Assembly (NCBI GenBank): GCA_021325145.1
Contig: JAJPHR010000017.1
Span: 1-52,007, forward strand
From: Verrucomicrobiota bacterium
GTDB taxonomy: Bacteria; Verrucomicrobiota; Verrucomicrobiia; Limisphaerales; Pedosphaeraceae
DNA length: 52,007 nucleotides
Direction: 5' to 3'
In this document: positions 29,253 to 38,441 of the stretch, piece by piece
Layout of the letters: each line of letters starts with the position of its first letter
Position numbering within the stretch: the first letter of the stretch is position 1
The notes under the pieces: generated by a model
Told to the model about the DNA's origin: nothing
The model's database searches: none
What the model saw: the letters and a program-made list of their open reading frames with translations, nothing else
Made by a program: the position numbers and the translations under genes

Positions 29253-29327
29253 CCTATCTCGGGGTAGGGCGCGTCACTCCATGCGCGCCGACGACGGGCA
29301 GAGAACTGCCCGTCCTACCGGGATAGG
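29253..29327. repeat. Nested three-stem palindromic element between convergent genes
   Basis: The outer arms are 29253-29270 (CCTATCTCGGGGTAGGGC) and 29312-29327 (GTCCTACCGGGATAGG), which pair with one slip. Inside are two further hairpins: GGCGCG with CGCGCC (29268-29273 and 29284-29289), and a perfect 9-bp stem GACGGGCAG with CTGCCCGTC (29293-29301 and 29306-29314, loop AGAA). The form is a cloverleaf-like fold in the 204-bp gap between the dehydrogenase and the FAD/Fe-S gene. It may act as a bidirectional terminator, or be a REP- or MITE-like mobile repeat. No open frame is present. Confidence 0.6.
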
Positions 29328-29401
29328 TTCTTAGCCGGCAGAGGGATCGATCAGCCCAGGCGATCGCGCCTCGCCAAATCACGAGCACTCATGTTGGGAA
29401 A

Positions 29402-32400
29402 TTATACCCGTTCAGATCGCTTCCTCAGCAGCCGCCACACCAGCAAGCCGGCAGCCGCCACACCAGCCACTGCCGTGGCGGTTCGGACATTGGCGGCATG
29501 GAACTCGGCCTGACGCTCCCGTTCAAATTGGGTTTCCGGGCGTTCTTCCTTCGGCCCTCGTTCTCCCTCGCGCAAAGCCAGTTGAAGCACCTGTGCTAGG
29601 TGTAGCGCCCGCCGGCTGGTGCCCTGTTCGATTTGCGTCTTGCAGCTAAACCCATCCGCAATAATCAACTCGTCGTCCCCGGCCTTGCGCACTTCCGGAA
29701 GCAAGACTCGTTCGCCGCATTTGATGGAAACGTCATACGCATCCCCGGGCTCGAAGCCAAATGAGCCCGCCATCCCGCAGCAGCCGGAGTCAAGCACCTT
29801 GAAATCCAGCCCCATCGCCTTAAGCACCTCCTGCTCCGCCGTGATTCCCATGACCGCTTTGTGATGGCAATGACCGTGGACCAGCGCATGACGGTGCAAC
29901 TGCGGCATCCGGTACTCCGGCGCATACCGGCGAAGAAACTCTGCCAGCGTGAAAGTCTGATCGAAGAGCCGTTTGGCATCCAGGTTATTGGGGAACAGAT
30001 TCATCAACTCGTCCCGGAAAACCGCGCAGCAACTCGGCTCAAGCACCACCATGGGCAGGCCCGCCTCGATTTGCGGCTGGAGGTTGAGCAGGATGTCAAC
30101 CAGCCTCTGCTTGGCCGAGGTCAGCATTCCATAATCATACAGCGGACGACCGCAGCACAAGTCCTGCATCGGCACCACAACTTGGAAACCGGCGTTCTCG
30201 AGAACTTGCACCGCCGCCCTGGCGACCTCCGTATGGAAGTAATTGTTGAAGGTATCGGCAAATAACAGCACCCGGGACGCCCCGCGGTTCTGAATGGGCC
30301 GGGCGCGAAACCATTCCTTAAAACTCCGCGGCGCGAATTGCGGGATGCTGCGCTCCGGCGCCATCCCGGAAGTCCACTTTGCAAAATAACGCAGCACCGG
30401 CGTTTGCGTGAAGAAGTTGACCAGCATCGGCGCAATGCCGGCCAGGCGCGACCAATCGTGAATCAGGCCAAAGGCATAAGCGTGACGCGGCCGGATGCGG
30501 CCCTCGTAGTAATGCGAGAGGAATTCGGCCTTATAGGTCGCCATGTCCACATTGACCGGGCAATCGCTCTTGCAGCCCTTGCAGGAAAGGCACAGGTCCA
30601 GCGAGTGTTTGACCGCCTCACTCTTCCAGCCGTCCTTGATCTCCCGGCCATTGAGCATTTCAAATAGCAGGCGAGCCCGGCCGCGCGTGCAATGCTCCTC
30701 TTCCCGGGTCACCTGGTAGCTGGGACACATGGTCTGGCCGCCCCGCTTGCGGCAGTCACCCACTCCCACACATCGCAAGGCCGCGCGGGAAAAAGTCCAG
30801 TGATCGTCCGGATACTTAAAATGCGTCCTGGGATTGGGCGGATCGTAATCGGGGCCATTTCGCAAGTTCGCATCCATGGGGTCGGCATCGATCAGTTTGC
30901 CCGGATTCATTTTCCAATGGGGATCCCAAATCCGCTTGAATTCATGAAAGGCCTGCATGAGTTCCGGGCCGAACATTTTGTGGATGTAAGGCGCGCGAGC
31001 CTGGCCATCGCCGTGCTCGCCGGAAATTGACCCGCCGTAATGAACCACCAGGTCGGTGGCTTCATCCATAAAGCCCTTCCACGCGCTGATGCCCTCCGCG
31101 GTATAGAGGTCGAACGGTATTCGGCAGTGAATGCAACCCTGGCCCAGGTGACCGTAGAGCGAGGCAGTGTAATGGTACTTGTCAAACAACTGGCGCAAGT
31201 CGCGCAGGTAGAGCCCTACCGCCGGCACGGGGACTGCCGAATCCTCGAAGCCCGGCCAATTGTCGGGATGGTTCGGAACCCAGGCGGTGGCGCTCAAACC
31301 GCTTTCCCGGATTTTCCAAAGTTTGTCCTCTTCCTCCGGATCATCGTACAGCTTTGTCGAGGGCGGGTTTTTGACAGATTCGAGCCTTTTCATGCAACGC
31401 CGCGCCTGGTCGTCGGTATCCGCTTTTGATTCGCCCCCAAATTGTACAAAGAGCCAGCCATGGCCGTCCGGCATCAGTTTGAGGTCCGAGGTGTGGGTTT
31501 TCTTGAGCTTCATCCACTGAATGAGCGTTTCATCAATCCCCTCCAGGCCAATCGGTTGAAATTCCAGGATTTCCATCAAGTGATCCGCCGCCGAGTACAC
31601 ATCCGGATAACCCAAAACCAGCAGCGTATTGGCCGCGGGTTCGGGGACCAGATGCAAGGTCGCCTCAAGGATTGTCACCAACGTGCCTTCGGAACCGACC
31701 AATGAACGCGCCACGTTAAAATTATGCTCCGGCAGCAACTCGTCCACGTTGTACCCCGAAACCCGGCGCGGCAGTTTTGGAAAGTGATTGCGCAGTTGCT
31801 CCTGGTACCTGTCTCTGAGGTCCCTCAATTGACTGTAGATGTGCCCTTGTGCGCCGCCCTGTTGGATGATTCGCTCCAACTGGTCGGGGGAAGTTTCGCC
31901 CACCCGCATCCGGGCGCCATCGTAGGTGAGAATCTCCAATTCGTGAGTATTGTCCGAAGTCCGCAAGCCGCGGCCGTATTTGCCTGCCAGCAGCGAATGA
32001 ATGCCGCAGGAGTTGTTTCCCAGCATGCCGCCAAGGGCACAATGCGAGTGCGTCGCCGGGTCGGGCCCGAAGGTAAGACGATACTGGCTGCCGGTGGCGC
32101 GCCGCAAATCATCCAGCACACAGCCGGGCTGCACGCGGGCCAGTTTCTTTATTGGATCGATCTCCAGGATCTGATTCACGTGCTTGGTGAAATCCATTAC
32201 CACCGCAACATTGCAGCATTGCCCGGCCAGGCTGGTCCCGCCGCCGCGGCTGAGCAGCGGGGCTTCGAATTTATGACACGCCGCGACGGTCTCCTGGACA
32301 TCCTCGGCATCCCGGGGAATAACGACCCCGATCGGGACCTGGCGGTAGTTTGATCCATCGGTCGCGTACAGGGCGCGACTGCCCGTGTCGAACCGGACTT

Positions 32401-32524
32401 CGCCCTTGATTTTCCGCTTCAGTGTCGCTTCGAGGCCTTTGACATTGAGGTCGATTTTTTGCTCCGGTTTCGGCTTTCCGCCATCCGTCCGGCGAACCGG
32501 TTTCACAATCGTTTCAGCTAGCAT
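29402..32524 (-). CDS. GlcD/GlcF-type fusion: FAD-linked oxidase plus Fe-S domain, C-terminal membrane helix
   Basis: A 1,040-residue fusion. The N-terminal half is an FAD-binding PCMH/GlcD-type oxidase (LSRGGGTSLAGQ at 91-102, then GGMLGNNSCG). The second half is a GlcF-like iron-sulfur part: GDCRKRGGQTMCP near 590, the ferredoxin motif CLSCKGCKSDCPVN near 650, and two CCG modules (DLCCGRPLYDYG near 788 and SGCCGMAGSFGF near 913). Proteins of this layout oxidise D-2-hydroxyacids such as D-lactate, glycolate or D-2-hydroxyglutarate and pass electrons to the membrane. The last 30 residues hold a hydrophobic helix (TAVAGVAAAGLLVWRLL) before a basic tail, suggesting direct membrane anchoring. 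The start is supported by GAGGGG at 32531-32536, six bases upstream. Which hydroxyacid is used cannot be told. Confidence 0.92.
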   Translation of the reverse strand: MLAETIVKPVRRTDGGKPKPEQKIDLNVKGLEATLKRKIKGEVRFDTGSRALYATDGSNYRQVPIGVVIPRDAEDVQETVAACHKFEAPLLSRGGGTSLAGQCCNVAVVMDFTKHVNQILEIDPIKKLARVQPGCVLDDLRRATGSQYRLTFGPDPATHSHCALGGMLGNNSCGIHSLLAGKYGRGLRTSDNTHELEILTYDGARMRVGETSPDQLERIIQQGGAQGHIYSQLRDLRDRYQEQLRNHFPKLPRRVSGYNVDELLPEHNFNVARSLVGSEGTLVTILEATLHLVPEPAANTLLVLGYPDVYSAADHLMEILEFQPIGLEGIDETLIQWMKLKKTHTSDLKLMPDGHGWLFVQFGGESKADTDDQARRCMKRLESVKNPPSTKLYDDPEEEDKLWKIRESGLSATAWVPNHPDNWPGFEDSAVPVPAVGLYLRDLRQLFDKYHYTASLYGHLGQGCIHCRIPFDLYTAEGISAWKGFMDEATDLVVHYGGSISGEHGDGQARAPYIHKMFGPELMQAFHEFKRIWDPHWKMNPGKLIDADPMDANLRNGPDYDPPNPRTHFKYPDDHWTFSRAALRCVGVGDCRKRGGQTMCPSYQVTREEEHCTRGRARLLFEMLNGREIKDGWKSEAVKHSLDLCLSCKGCKSDCPVNVDMATYKAEFLSHYYEGRIRPRHAYAFGLIHDWSRLAGIAPMLVNFFTQTPVLRYFAKWTSGMAPERSIPQFAPRSFKEWFRARPIQNRGASRVLLFADTFNNYFHTEVARAAVQVLENAGFQVVVPMQDLCCGRPLYDYGMLTSAKQRLVDILLNLQPQIEAGLPMVVLEPSCCAVFRDELMNLFPNNLDAKRLFDQTFTLAEFLRRYAPEYRMPQLHRHALVHGHCHHKAVMGITAEQEVLKAMGLDFKVLDSGCCGMAGSFGFEPGDAYDVSIKCGERVLLPEVRKAGDDELIIADGFSCKTQIEQGTSRRALHLAQVLQLALREGERGPKEERPETQFERERQAEFHAANVRTATAVAGVAAAGLLVWRLLRKRSERV

Positions 32525-32530
32525 CTTTTT

Positions 32531-32536
32531 CCCCTC
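32531..32536 (-). promoter_or_regulatory. Ribosome binding site of the FAD/Fe-S dehydrogenase
   Basis: On the minus strand GAGGGG precedes the ATG at 32524 by six bases. It is one of the two clear Shine-Dalgarno sequences in this window; most genes here have weak ones. Confidence 0.6.
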
Positions 32537-32657
32537 TTTTGGGCTGCTTCTCTCCGAGAAAACTTATCCCGAAATGCTGCTTTCAAGTAAGTCGGGTATG
32601 CTGCCCATAACGGCGGCCGGTTTGGCGTCGAAAGGTTGGCTGAGAATTCCTTGAAAG

Positions 32658-32681
32658 GGTGCCAGAGTGAACTATGGCACC
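32658..32681 (-). terminator. Possible terminator downstream of the DUF4965 gene
   Basis: GGTGCCA and TGGCACC form a 7-bp stem with a 10-base loop, 47 bp after the stop of the DUF4965 gene. On the minus strand a CCCTTTC run follows rather than a full T tract. The rest of this 203-bp gap holds nothing I recognise apart from the ribosome binding site of the next gene. Confidence 0.3.
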
Positions 32682-32727
32682 TCGAGTAATGTCCTGCTCA
32701 TTGGGTCCGCCGGATCAGACCAACTCC

Positions 32728-35316
32728 TCACGGAGACTGCAAGGTAATCATCCCACAGTCCACGTATTGGCCGCCCGTGGTTTGATGGCAGTGGATCGCA
32801 ATGAGATTTTTGCCGGGCTTGAACGCGGAACGCGCTGCGCTGGTCAGTGGAAATGCCTCGTACTCGGTCGTCCATCCGCTGGCTTTGAACACTTCCACGC
32901 CATTGACCTGAACTGTCACATCCTCGTCGTGATGCAGCCAGAGCGCGAGATTTTCCAATTCCTCCGCCCTGATCTCGACCTCTCGTCGCAGCCAAATGTC
33001 CGATGTGCTCCAAGTCGTGCCAATAACCGCGCCCGGAGTGCCTTTCGTGCCAAAACCGCTCTTGCCTTCCTTCCATTTTGAATCGTCAAAAACCGCTTTC
33101 GCCCACTCATCCTCCGGTTTGCTCGTCGTGTAGCGCCAGATCGAAGGCGATTTGTCGGCGGCGAGCACGACCGCATTGATTTTCGGCGGCTTCGGAATCG
33201 CAGCCCAATTGGCGGCCTTGGTCACGTCCCGCCGCGCCCACTTTTGCCACAAGTCATGGTTGTAGAGCATTTGCAGGAACACGCCGCCCACCACCGGCCT
33301 CGCCGTGAAACCAACCTTGCGGGCGCTGCCCGTCTCATACCAATCGGTCAATGGCGAACGATCCGGCGATTCGTTCAGAAATCGGTACACCGGCTCGAAA
33401 ATGGCGTCGAAGTCCGCGCGATCCTGCGTCAACGTCGCCGTCCACAAAGTCCAGTCGAGCTTGGTGTAGCCGCGACGATTATCGAGGGGCAGCCCGTACT
33501 TATTCTGCGTGCGCTTGTAGAAATCCATTTCATCGCGCAACGCCGATGCGGGAAAAAGGTTCAACCCCAAAATCCGATCCCAGACCAGGTTGTATTTTTG
33601 ACTCCAGGTGTTCGCCTGATCGAAGGCCAGGCGAAAATGGTCGCTTTGGCGGGCTTCCTTCACCCAGCGCTCCGCGAACGATTTTGCCAGGGTCGCAAAT
33701 TCCGCCGCCTTCGCCTTCTCTCCGCGCAACTCGCACATGCGTCCAAAAGCTCCCAAGGCGACGATTGCCTTCGCGCTGAGGTTTACATTATGCGCAAGAT
33801 GCCCGGCGAAATCATCGGTGCAAAGCTGGTTTTCCGGATCGAAGCCTTTTGATTTCAGATATTCCGCCCATTCCTCCAACTGTTTCCAATACTGCCCGGC
33901 GAAATCCGCGTTGCCATCCATCTGCGAAATCGCGCCGAACAGCAGCAGCAGGTTGCCGCTCTCCTCGACCGGCATCTGGTTATTCACGCCGCGCTCGCCG
34001 TCGCCGTAAACCTGCCCGTTCGCCTGCGGATAAGTTCCAAGATCGTGCGGCGCGAAGGGAAACTTCCACCGTTCGCTCGCCGCATAGTTCATGAAGGGCA
34101 CGATGAACGACTTCGCCAGCGTGGAGCCGAACAACAGGAATTGCGGAGACATGGGATAGAAAACGTCCGAAGTGGAGATGCAGCCGTTGGAATGGTTTTC
34201 CTTGCAAAACTGCAAGGGCTGGCCGTTGGCGTCCGCCACGAATTTACCGGCCGCAAAACAGGTGCGGTAAGCCAGCGCGCAAAGCCGCGCGTATTTTTCC
34301 CCGCCGACTTTTACGAGGTCCGCCATGAGTTCCGCGTCGAATTGCTCGCAGCGCCGGCGGAGCGAATCAAATTCGTCGGCGCACTTGCCCAGCAAAGCCG
34401 GCATGTCCGCGCCATTGCGCCGCCAGTAGGGGCGCAGGTTGTGCCGCATGTATTGGATTGAATACTCGTCATCGTAGGCGACCATGAGCCAGCGCATTGC
34501 CGGCTTGGCCGCGACGCTTCCGAAGTCCAGCGTAAACGCCGCGACTGTGGCCGTGGCCGGAGAATCCGCCGGGAGTTTGGACTGTCCCTCGTCCGGCACC
34601 GCGCCCGTGGAGGCCCACCCCGCTTCGCACCGCCCGCGCTCGGCAATCGCTGCGGGCGTTTCCACTCCCGGCGAGGCCGCGTAAAAATGCCCCCAGTCGA
34701 TCCGCAAATCATCGCCTTTGGCCCCCAAAACGGGCTGATCCACCGAGCCAAACTTCGCAACTTTCAAGCCGTTGATCTTCTCCATGCCGCCCGCCACTTC
34801 CGAATGGAGATTTTCGACGGTCAACTCCGCCGAGGCATCGAAATAAACCGAAATGTCGTGCGCGTTTCCGTCCGTTGCCTGCGCCGTCCAAACCAGGTAG
34901 GTCACCGGTCGCGACAGCAAATCCAGGTCTTCCGGCAGCGCCGCCGTCATAAACGTCAGTGAAACCGTGATGCCTTGCCCGGCAAAACCATATATGGTTC
35001 GCGTCGGCAACACTTCGAGGCTGGTCTGTGGCAAAGGCGCGACGCCCGCAATGTCTCCGCCCATGAGACGATACGCCTTGCCGTCAATGCGGATCATGCT
35101 GGTCAACCGGTCGGCGCGTCCCGTCCAATGGGTGGTATTTACGTCAGCCAGCTTGTCGGCTTGCGACCAGATGCTGAAATAAGGATCGCAGGCCACCAGC
35201 GGAACCGCGGGCGGCCGAAACGGAGTTTCGACCGCTTGCGCCAAAAGCGCGACGCTTGCACAGAATGCGAGCAGCAGATTACAAAACGATTTCTTCAGGG
35301 TCGGGTTCATATTCAT
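32728..35316 (-). CDS. Exported glutaminase-like DUF4964/5127/4965/1793 protein with C-terminal jelly-roll domain
   Basis: An 862-residue exported protein with a signal peptide (MNMNPTLKKSF, then LLLAFCASVALLAQA). The N-terminal phrase RPPAVPLVACDPYFSIWSQ and the THWTGRADRLTSMIRIDG stretch are typical of DUF4964/DUF5127. The middle (RTCFAAGKFVADANGQPLQF, FYPMSPQFLLFG) and the helical barrel (FAGHLAHNVNLSAKAIVALG, GYTKLDWTLWTATL) match DUF4965 and DUF1793. Fungal relatives are called glutaminase A; in glycan loci such proteins may be uncharacterised glycosidases. About 170 residues at the C-terminus form a galactose-binding-like jelly roll (LWLHHDEDVTVQVNGVEVF). The start could also be the ATG at 35310. 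The gene begins 35 bp after the GH127-like gene, in the same direction, so co-transcription is likely. Confidence 0.85.
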   Translation of the reverse strand: MNMNPTLKKSFCNLLLAFCASVALLAQAVETPFRPPAVPLVACDPYFSIWSQADKLADVNTTHWTGRADRLTSMIRIDGKAYRLMGGDIAGVAPLPQTSLEVLPTRTIYGFAGQGITVSLTFMTAALPEDLDLLSRPVTYLVWTAQATDGNAHDISVYFDASAELTVENLHSEVAGGMEKINGLKVAKFGSVDQPVLGAKGDDLRIDWGHFYAASPGVETPAAIAERGRCEAGWASTGAVPDEGQSKLPADSPATATVAAFTLDFGSVAAKPAMRWLMVAYDDEYSIQYMRHNLRPYWRRNGADMPALLGKCADEFDSLRRRCEQFDAELMADLVKVGGEKYARLCALAYRTCFAAGKFVADANGQPLQFCKENHSNGCISTSDVFYPMSPQFLLFGSTLAKSFIVPFMNYAASERWKFPFAPHDLGTYPQANGQVYGDGERGVNNQMPVEESGNLLLLFGAISQMDGNADFAGQYWKQLEEWAEYLKSKGFDPENQLCTDDFAGHLAHNVNLSAKAIVALGAFGRMCELRGEKAKAAEFATLAKSFAERWVKEARQSDHFRLAFDQANTWSQKYNLVWDRILGLNLFPASALRDEMDFYKRTQNKYGLPLDNRRGYTKLDWTLWTATLTQDRADFDAIFEPVYRFLNESPDRSPLTDWYETGSARKVGFTARPVVGGVFLQMLYNHDLWQKWARRDVTKAANWAAIPKPPKINAVVLAADKSPSIWRYTTSKPEDEWAKAVFDDSKWKEGKSGFGTKGTPGAVIGTTWSTSDIWLRREVEIRAEELENLALWLHHDEDVTVQVNGVEVFKASGWTTEYEAFPLTSAARSAFKPGKNLIAIHCHQTTGGQYVDCGMITLQSP

Positions 35317-35351
35317 TTAACAAAATTGACTCTGCTCGAAGGCAGGCAGGA

Positions 35352-37874
35352 TCATTCCGGCACTTGCCATTCGAGGATTCCGGCGCTGAACTGCGGTTGC
35401 AACTGGGTGTCCAATCGCAGCGCCGTCGTGGTAACGGGCGCAAAGGTGGCGTGGTTCAATTTGTCCGGCTCGAGGCCCATCTCGCCGCCGGGCACGAATT
35501 TCCATTCGTCCCCGGCTTTGTAGAGCAGGCGCGCCGAGGCCGGCACCCGGCACTTGCCCACGCCCGTGTCATCGAACCAGTACACCGCGGCCTGCGAGAT
35601 CGTTTTAGCCGCGCCAAAATCGAACTGCACCCATTCCTGCGAGCCAACATGCGGCCACCACGTGAACCGCGGCACGCTTTGATCATTGGATTTGGCCGGG
35701 AGCAATCCATCGCCAATCGCTTCCACCGTGTCACCTTCAAAGCAATGCGAAGCGCTCGCTTTGAATTTGGAAAGTTTCGGCGTCATCGGCGCCTGCCAGG
35801 CATGGCCCAACTGCGCATCATCGGTGACCGTGGGAAACGCGGCAATGCGCAAACGCGCCGCGCCCATCGGAACCAACTCAACGGCTTCAACCGGCTCCTT
35901 GCTCAAAGCCGGGCTGGACTGCAACGGCGCGCAAAGATTATACCGGTCCAGCGTCCACTCCGGAATTTTCCGCGCCGACGCGGTCATTCGAATCGGCACG
36001 TCGTCGAGCGTGAATGGAAAATCACTCTTCGGCCAGGAACGCCGGGTGACCTTGAACGCCGCTGCTGGATTTTTTCCGTCCAGAACCAGGCCATAATTCC
36101 AGGCCGTGGTGGGATGGATCTCATAGGACGGCCACTGCGAAGGGTCGGCATTTTTTTGCCAGCTTGAATCACCAATCGCCGTCTTCGCGCTGTCCACGCG
36201 CTCGTAACGCTCGCCGATTTGGAGTGAAAACGTAAGCGGTCCGTAGTCCACGCTGACGCTGTTTTGATTGTCAGTCCAGGTCCGGACGCTCACGTCCATG
36301 GGGAGTTCCAGAACGATCTTATCCTGGTTCTTCCAGGTCCGATCAAGACGGACAAATCCGCCCGCCACCGGCTTGACGGGAACGGATTTCCCATTCACGG
36401 AGATGCGCGCGGATTTGCACCAGGCCGGAATGCGCCACGAAAGCGGGAAGGCCACTCGCTTGCGGCTTTTGACCGTGAAACGAATGCTTTCCTCAAACGG
36501 GTAATGAGTTTCCTCGGAGATACTCACAGTTTCACCGCTGCCAACGCGCGCACTCACTTCACATGCGGAGTAAAGCGTGGCGCAGAGGCCATTGTCAGCC
36601 GTCGCCATCCAAAGACTGCGGCTGAAGTAGGGCCAGCCCTGCGAGTGATTGTGCTGGCAGCAGCGCGAGCTGAACGGATTCATCAGCAGGAACGGCCCCC
36701 CATTGTTAATGCCTGGCGCGTGATTTTTCGAATCACTCAGCACCATGTTCGGCGCAGTCAGGTAACGCAAGGCCCGGAAGTCCGGCATCACCGCCGCCGG
36801 ATACGAATTAAAAGCCACCGTCTCGCAATGGTCGCCCCACGAAGGATCGCCGGTGATCTGGAACAGAATTTCGTCCGACAGCATCTGCTCGACAAATCCG
36901 CAGGTTTCCGTCGCCTGCCGCGGATCGACGAATCCCGGCCGGCAGACCTCGTCTGAGCCGAACATTCCTCCCGGAACCTGGCCGAAGCGCGCACGAATCA
37001 GGCGAAAATCCGCATAGGTGGCTTCCGTCCCGGCGGAGTCGTGTGTCACCAGGGCCATCTCGGCCGGCTCGCGAAAAGACTGCGCCACGTTCACATTGTG
37101 CCAATCCGGCAAGTCACCCTTCATCTGCCAATTGGCGGTGCGGCGATGAATCTTCTTCGCCAAGTCCAGCAATTGCGAATCTCCCGTGCGATTGTACAGC
37201 CACAAAACGCTGTAAAGATTGTCGCCTCCGCGCATGTGCTGCCAATAATGGGTAAGGAATTTTTCATCCGGAACCGAGTTCTGATAATGAAAGTACTTCG
37301 TCATCAGTTCGAGCACGCGCGGGTCGCTGGTGCGCTCGTGATAGGTCTGCAGGCCATAGAGCATGATCATGTTCGCCCAAAAATCGCGCGAGCCATCCTC
37401 AAATCGCTGGTCCGGTCCGAAGTCCCCATCGGCCCGTTGGCTTGTGAGCACGCCGTCAATCCACAATTGAACCTCCACCTTCATCTTCGGGTCATCAAAG
37501 ATGTAGGCCAGTTCAATGTAGCCCCTGAGCCAATACGGCAATTCTTCCCAGCCGTATTTGCCCTTGCCCGTTTTGCTCAACCAGGCGCTGTCGTCCTTCT
37601 GCAACCACGAACTGATTTCGCCGAGATGCCCGGTAAGTCCGTCGCGTTGACGCTCCAAAAAGACCCGCAGCCAGCCGCGCGGTTGCACGGCCCCGGAGGG
37701 CAGCGCCAGCAACGAGCTTGGCGCGAGCGGGGCGCGCTCACCGATGTAAAACCGATTCGCGCCTCCTGACGGAAGGCGTTCCAAGGTCTCGCTGTTCTCC
37801 GCTTTTAACGGAATGCCAATCGTCAACAATGAGAGCAGGCAAACACCGGCGTTGATTTTCATGAACCTGAACAT
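35352..37874 (-). CDS. GH127-like (DUF1680) exported glycoside hydrolase
   Basis: An 840-residue exported enzyme with a signal peptide (INAGVCLLSLLTIGIPLKA). The (alpha/alpha)6 barrel of GH127/DUF1680 is visible: QPRGWLRVFLERQRDGLTG, WEELPYWLRGYIELAY, HYWQHMRGGDNLYSVLWLYN, and the zinc-thiolate site. The Glu and Cys of ETCGF fall at 323 and 325, and the Cys pair of RCCQHN at 405 and 406. These match Glu338, Cys340, Cys417 and Cys418 of bifidobacterial beta-L-arabinofuranosidase HypBA1, with similar spacing, so the site looks active. The last 150 residues resemble an F5/8 type C (discoidin) carbohydrate-binding domain (WVQFDFGAAKTISQAAVYWF). Family members also act on other sugars, so beta-L-arabinofuranosidase is only the best guess. 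An ATG at 37862 is an alternative start. Confidence 0.87.
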   Translation of the reverse strand: MFRFMKINAGVCLLSLLTIGIPLKAENSETLERLPSGGANRFYIGERAPLAPSSLLALPSGAVQPRGWLRVFLERQRDGLTGHLGEISSWLQKDDSAWLSKTGKGKYGWEELPYWLRGYIELAYIFDDPKMKVEVQLWIDGVLTSQRADGDFGPDQRFEDGSRDFWANMIMLYGLQTYHERTSDPRVLELMTKYFHYQNSVPDEKFLTHYWQHMRGGDNLYSVLWLYNRTGDSQLLDLAKKIHRRTANWQMKGDLPDWHNVNVAQSFREPAEMALVTHDSAGTEATYADFRLIRARFGQVPGGMFGSDEVCRPGFVDPRQATETCGFVEQMLSDEILFQITGDPSWGDHCETVAFNSYPAAVMPDFRALRYLTAPNMVLSDSKNHAPGINNGGPFLLMNPFSSRCCQHNHSQGWPYFSRSLWMATADNGLCATLYSACEVSARVGSGETVSISEETHYPFEESIRFTVKSRKRVAFPLSWRIPAWCKSARISVNGKSVPVKPVAGGFVRLDRTWKNQDKIVLELPMDVSVRTWTDNQNSVSVDYGPLTFSLQIGERYERVDSAKTAIGDSSWQKNADPSQWPSYEIHPTTAWNYGLVLDGKNPAAAFKVTRRSWPKSDFPFTLDDVPIRMTASARKIPEWTLDRYNLCAPLQSSPALSKEPVEAVELVPMGAARLRIAAFPTVTDDAQLGHAWQAPMTPKLSKFKASASHCFEGDTVEAIGDGLLPAKSNDQSVPRFTWWPHVGSQEWVQFDFGAAKTISQAAVYWFDDTGVGKCRVPASARLLYKAGDEWKFVPGGEMGLEPDKLNHATFAPVTTTALRLDTQLQPQFSAGILEWQVPE

Positions 37875-38018
37875 AAAGCATTTTCAAAGCGCGACCAAGG
37901 CATCTGAACGCACTCGATTATCCGTGTGCAAGAACGATTTGGAGGTTGAAGTGACAACCAGGTTCGCGATGCAATCATCGGAGACAGGTGGTCCATCCAG
38001 GGAGGACAAGGTTCAAGA

Positions 38019-38414
38019 TCATCGCGCGGCTCCTGACCTGCGGTCATTTCCGCCTCTCAGCGTCGTCACCGCCTGCACAGCCCCGGCATCTCCCTTGTTG
38101 GCTGCAGTAAAGGCTTCCCGCCCAAGTTCATCCTTCGCCTGGTTTAACTCATCCGCCTGTTGCGGCGAGAGGCTGCCGGCTTTGCCTTGCAACGACATGA
38201 AACTCGCCGCCGCCTCCTGGTAATGGTGCCCTTTCCACGCGCTCATGCCATCGTTCCACAACTGCTTCACGTCGGGCGGCGCTGAATCGAAAGCGGATGA
38301 GGAAATCTTGCTGCTCGGTCCGCCTTTGGAACAGCCAAACAGCAGTAAAACCGCCGCCAACATTGGAACCACCGCAGACAGACCGGGAGGCTGTGGGTAA
38401 GGAATTTGTTTCAT
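38019..38414 (-). CDS. Small lipoprotein
   Basis: A 131-residue protein with a lipoprotein signal: a hydrophobic run (VVPMLAAVLLL) and the lipobox LFGC with Cys28. The mature part is short, Ser-rich at first (SKGGPSSKISSSAF), then helical and Ala/Gln-rich (YQEAAASFMSLQGKAGSL, ADELNQAKDELG). No enzyme domain is seen. The start lies 27 bp after the stop of the prepilin-like gene. From memory, such lipoproteins recur beside prepilin-like genes in Verrucomicrobiota. The role is unknown. A 144-bp gap with no recognisable gene separates it from the GH127-like gene downstream. Confidence 0.75.
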   Translation of the reverse strand: MKQIPYPQPPGLSAVVPMLAAVLLLFGCSKGGPSSKISSSAFDSAPPDVKQLWNDGMSAWKGHHYQEAAASFMSLQGKAGSLSPQQADELNQAKDELGREAFTAANKGDAGAVQAVTTLRGGNDRRSGAAR

Positions 38415-38441
38415 CTCGGAATTTCTGATGGAAAACCGCGC

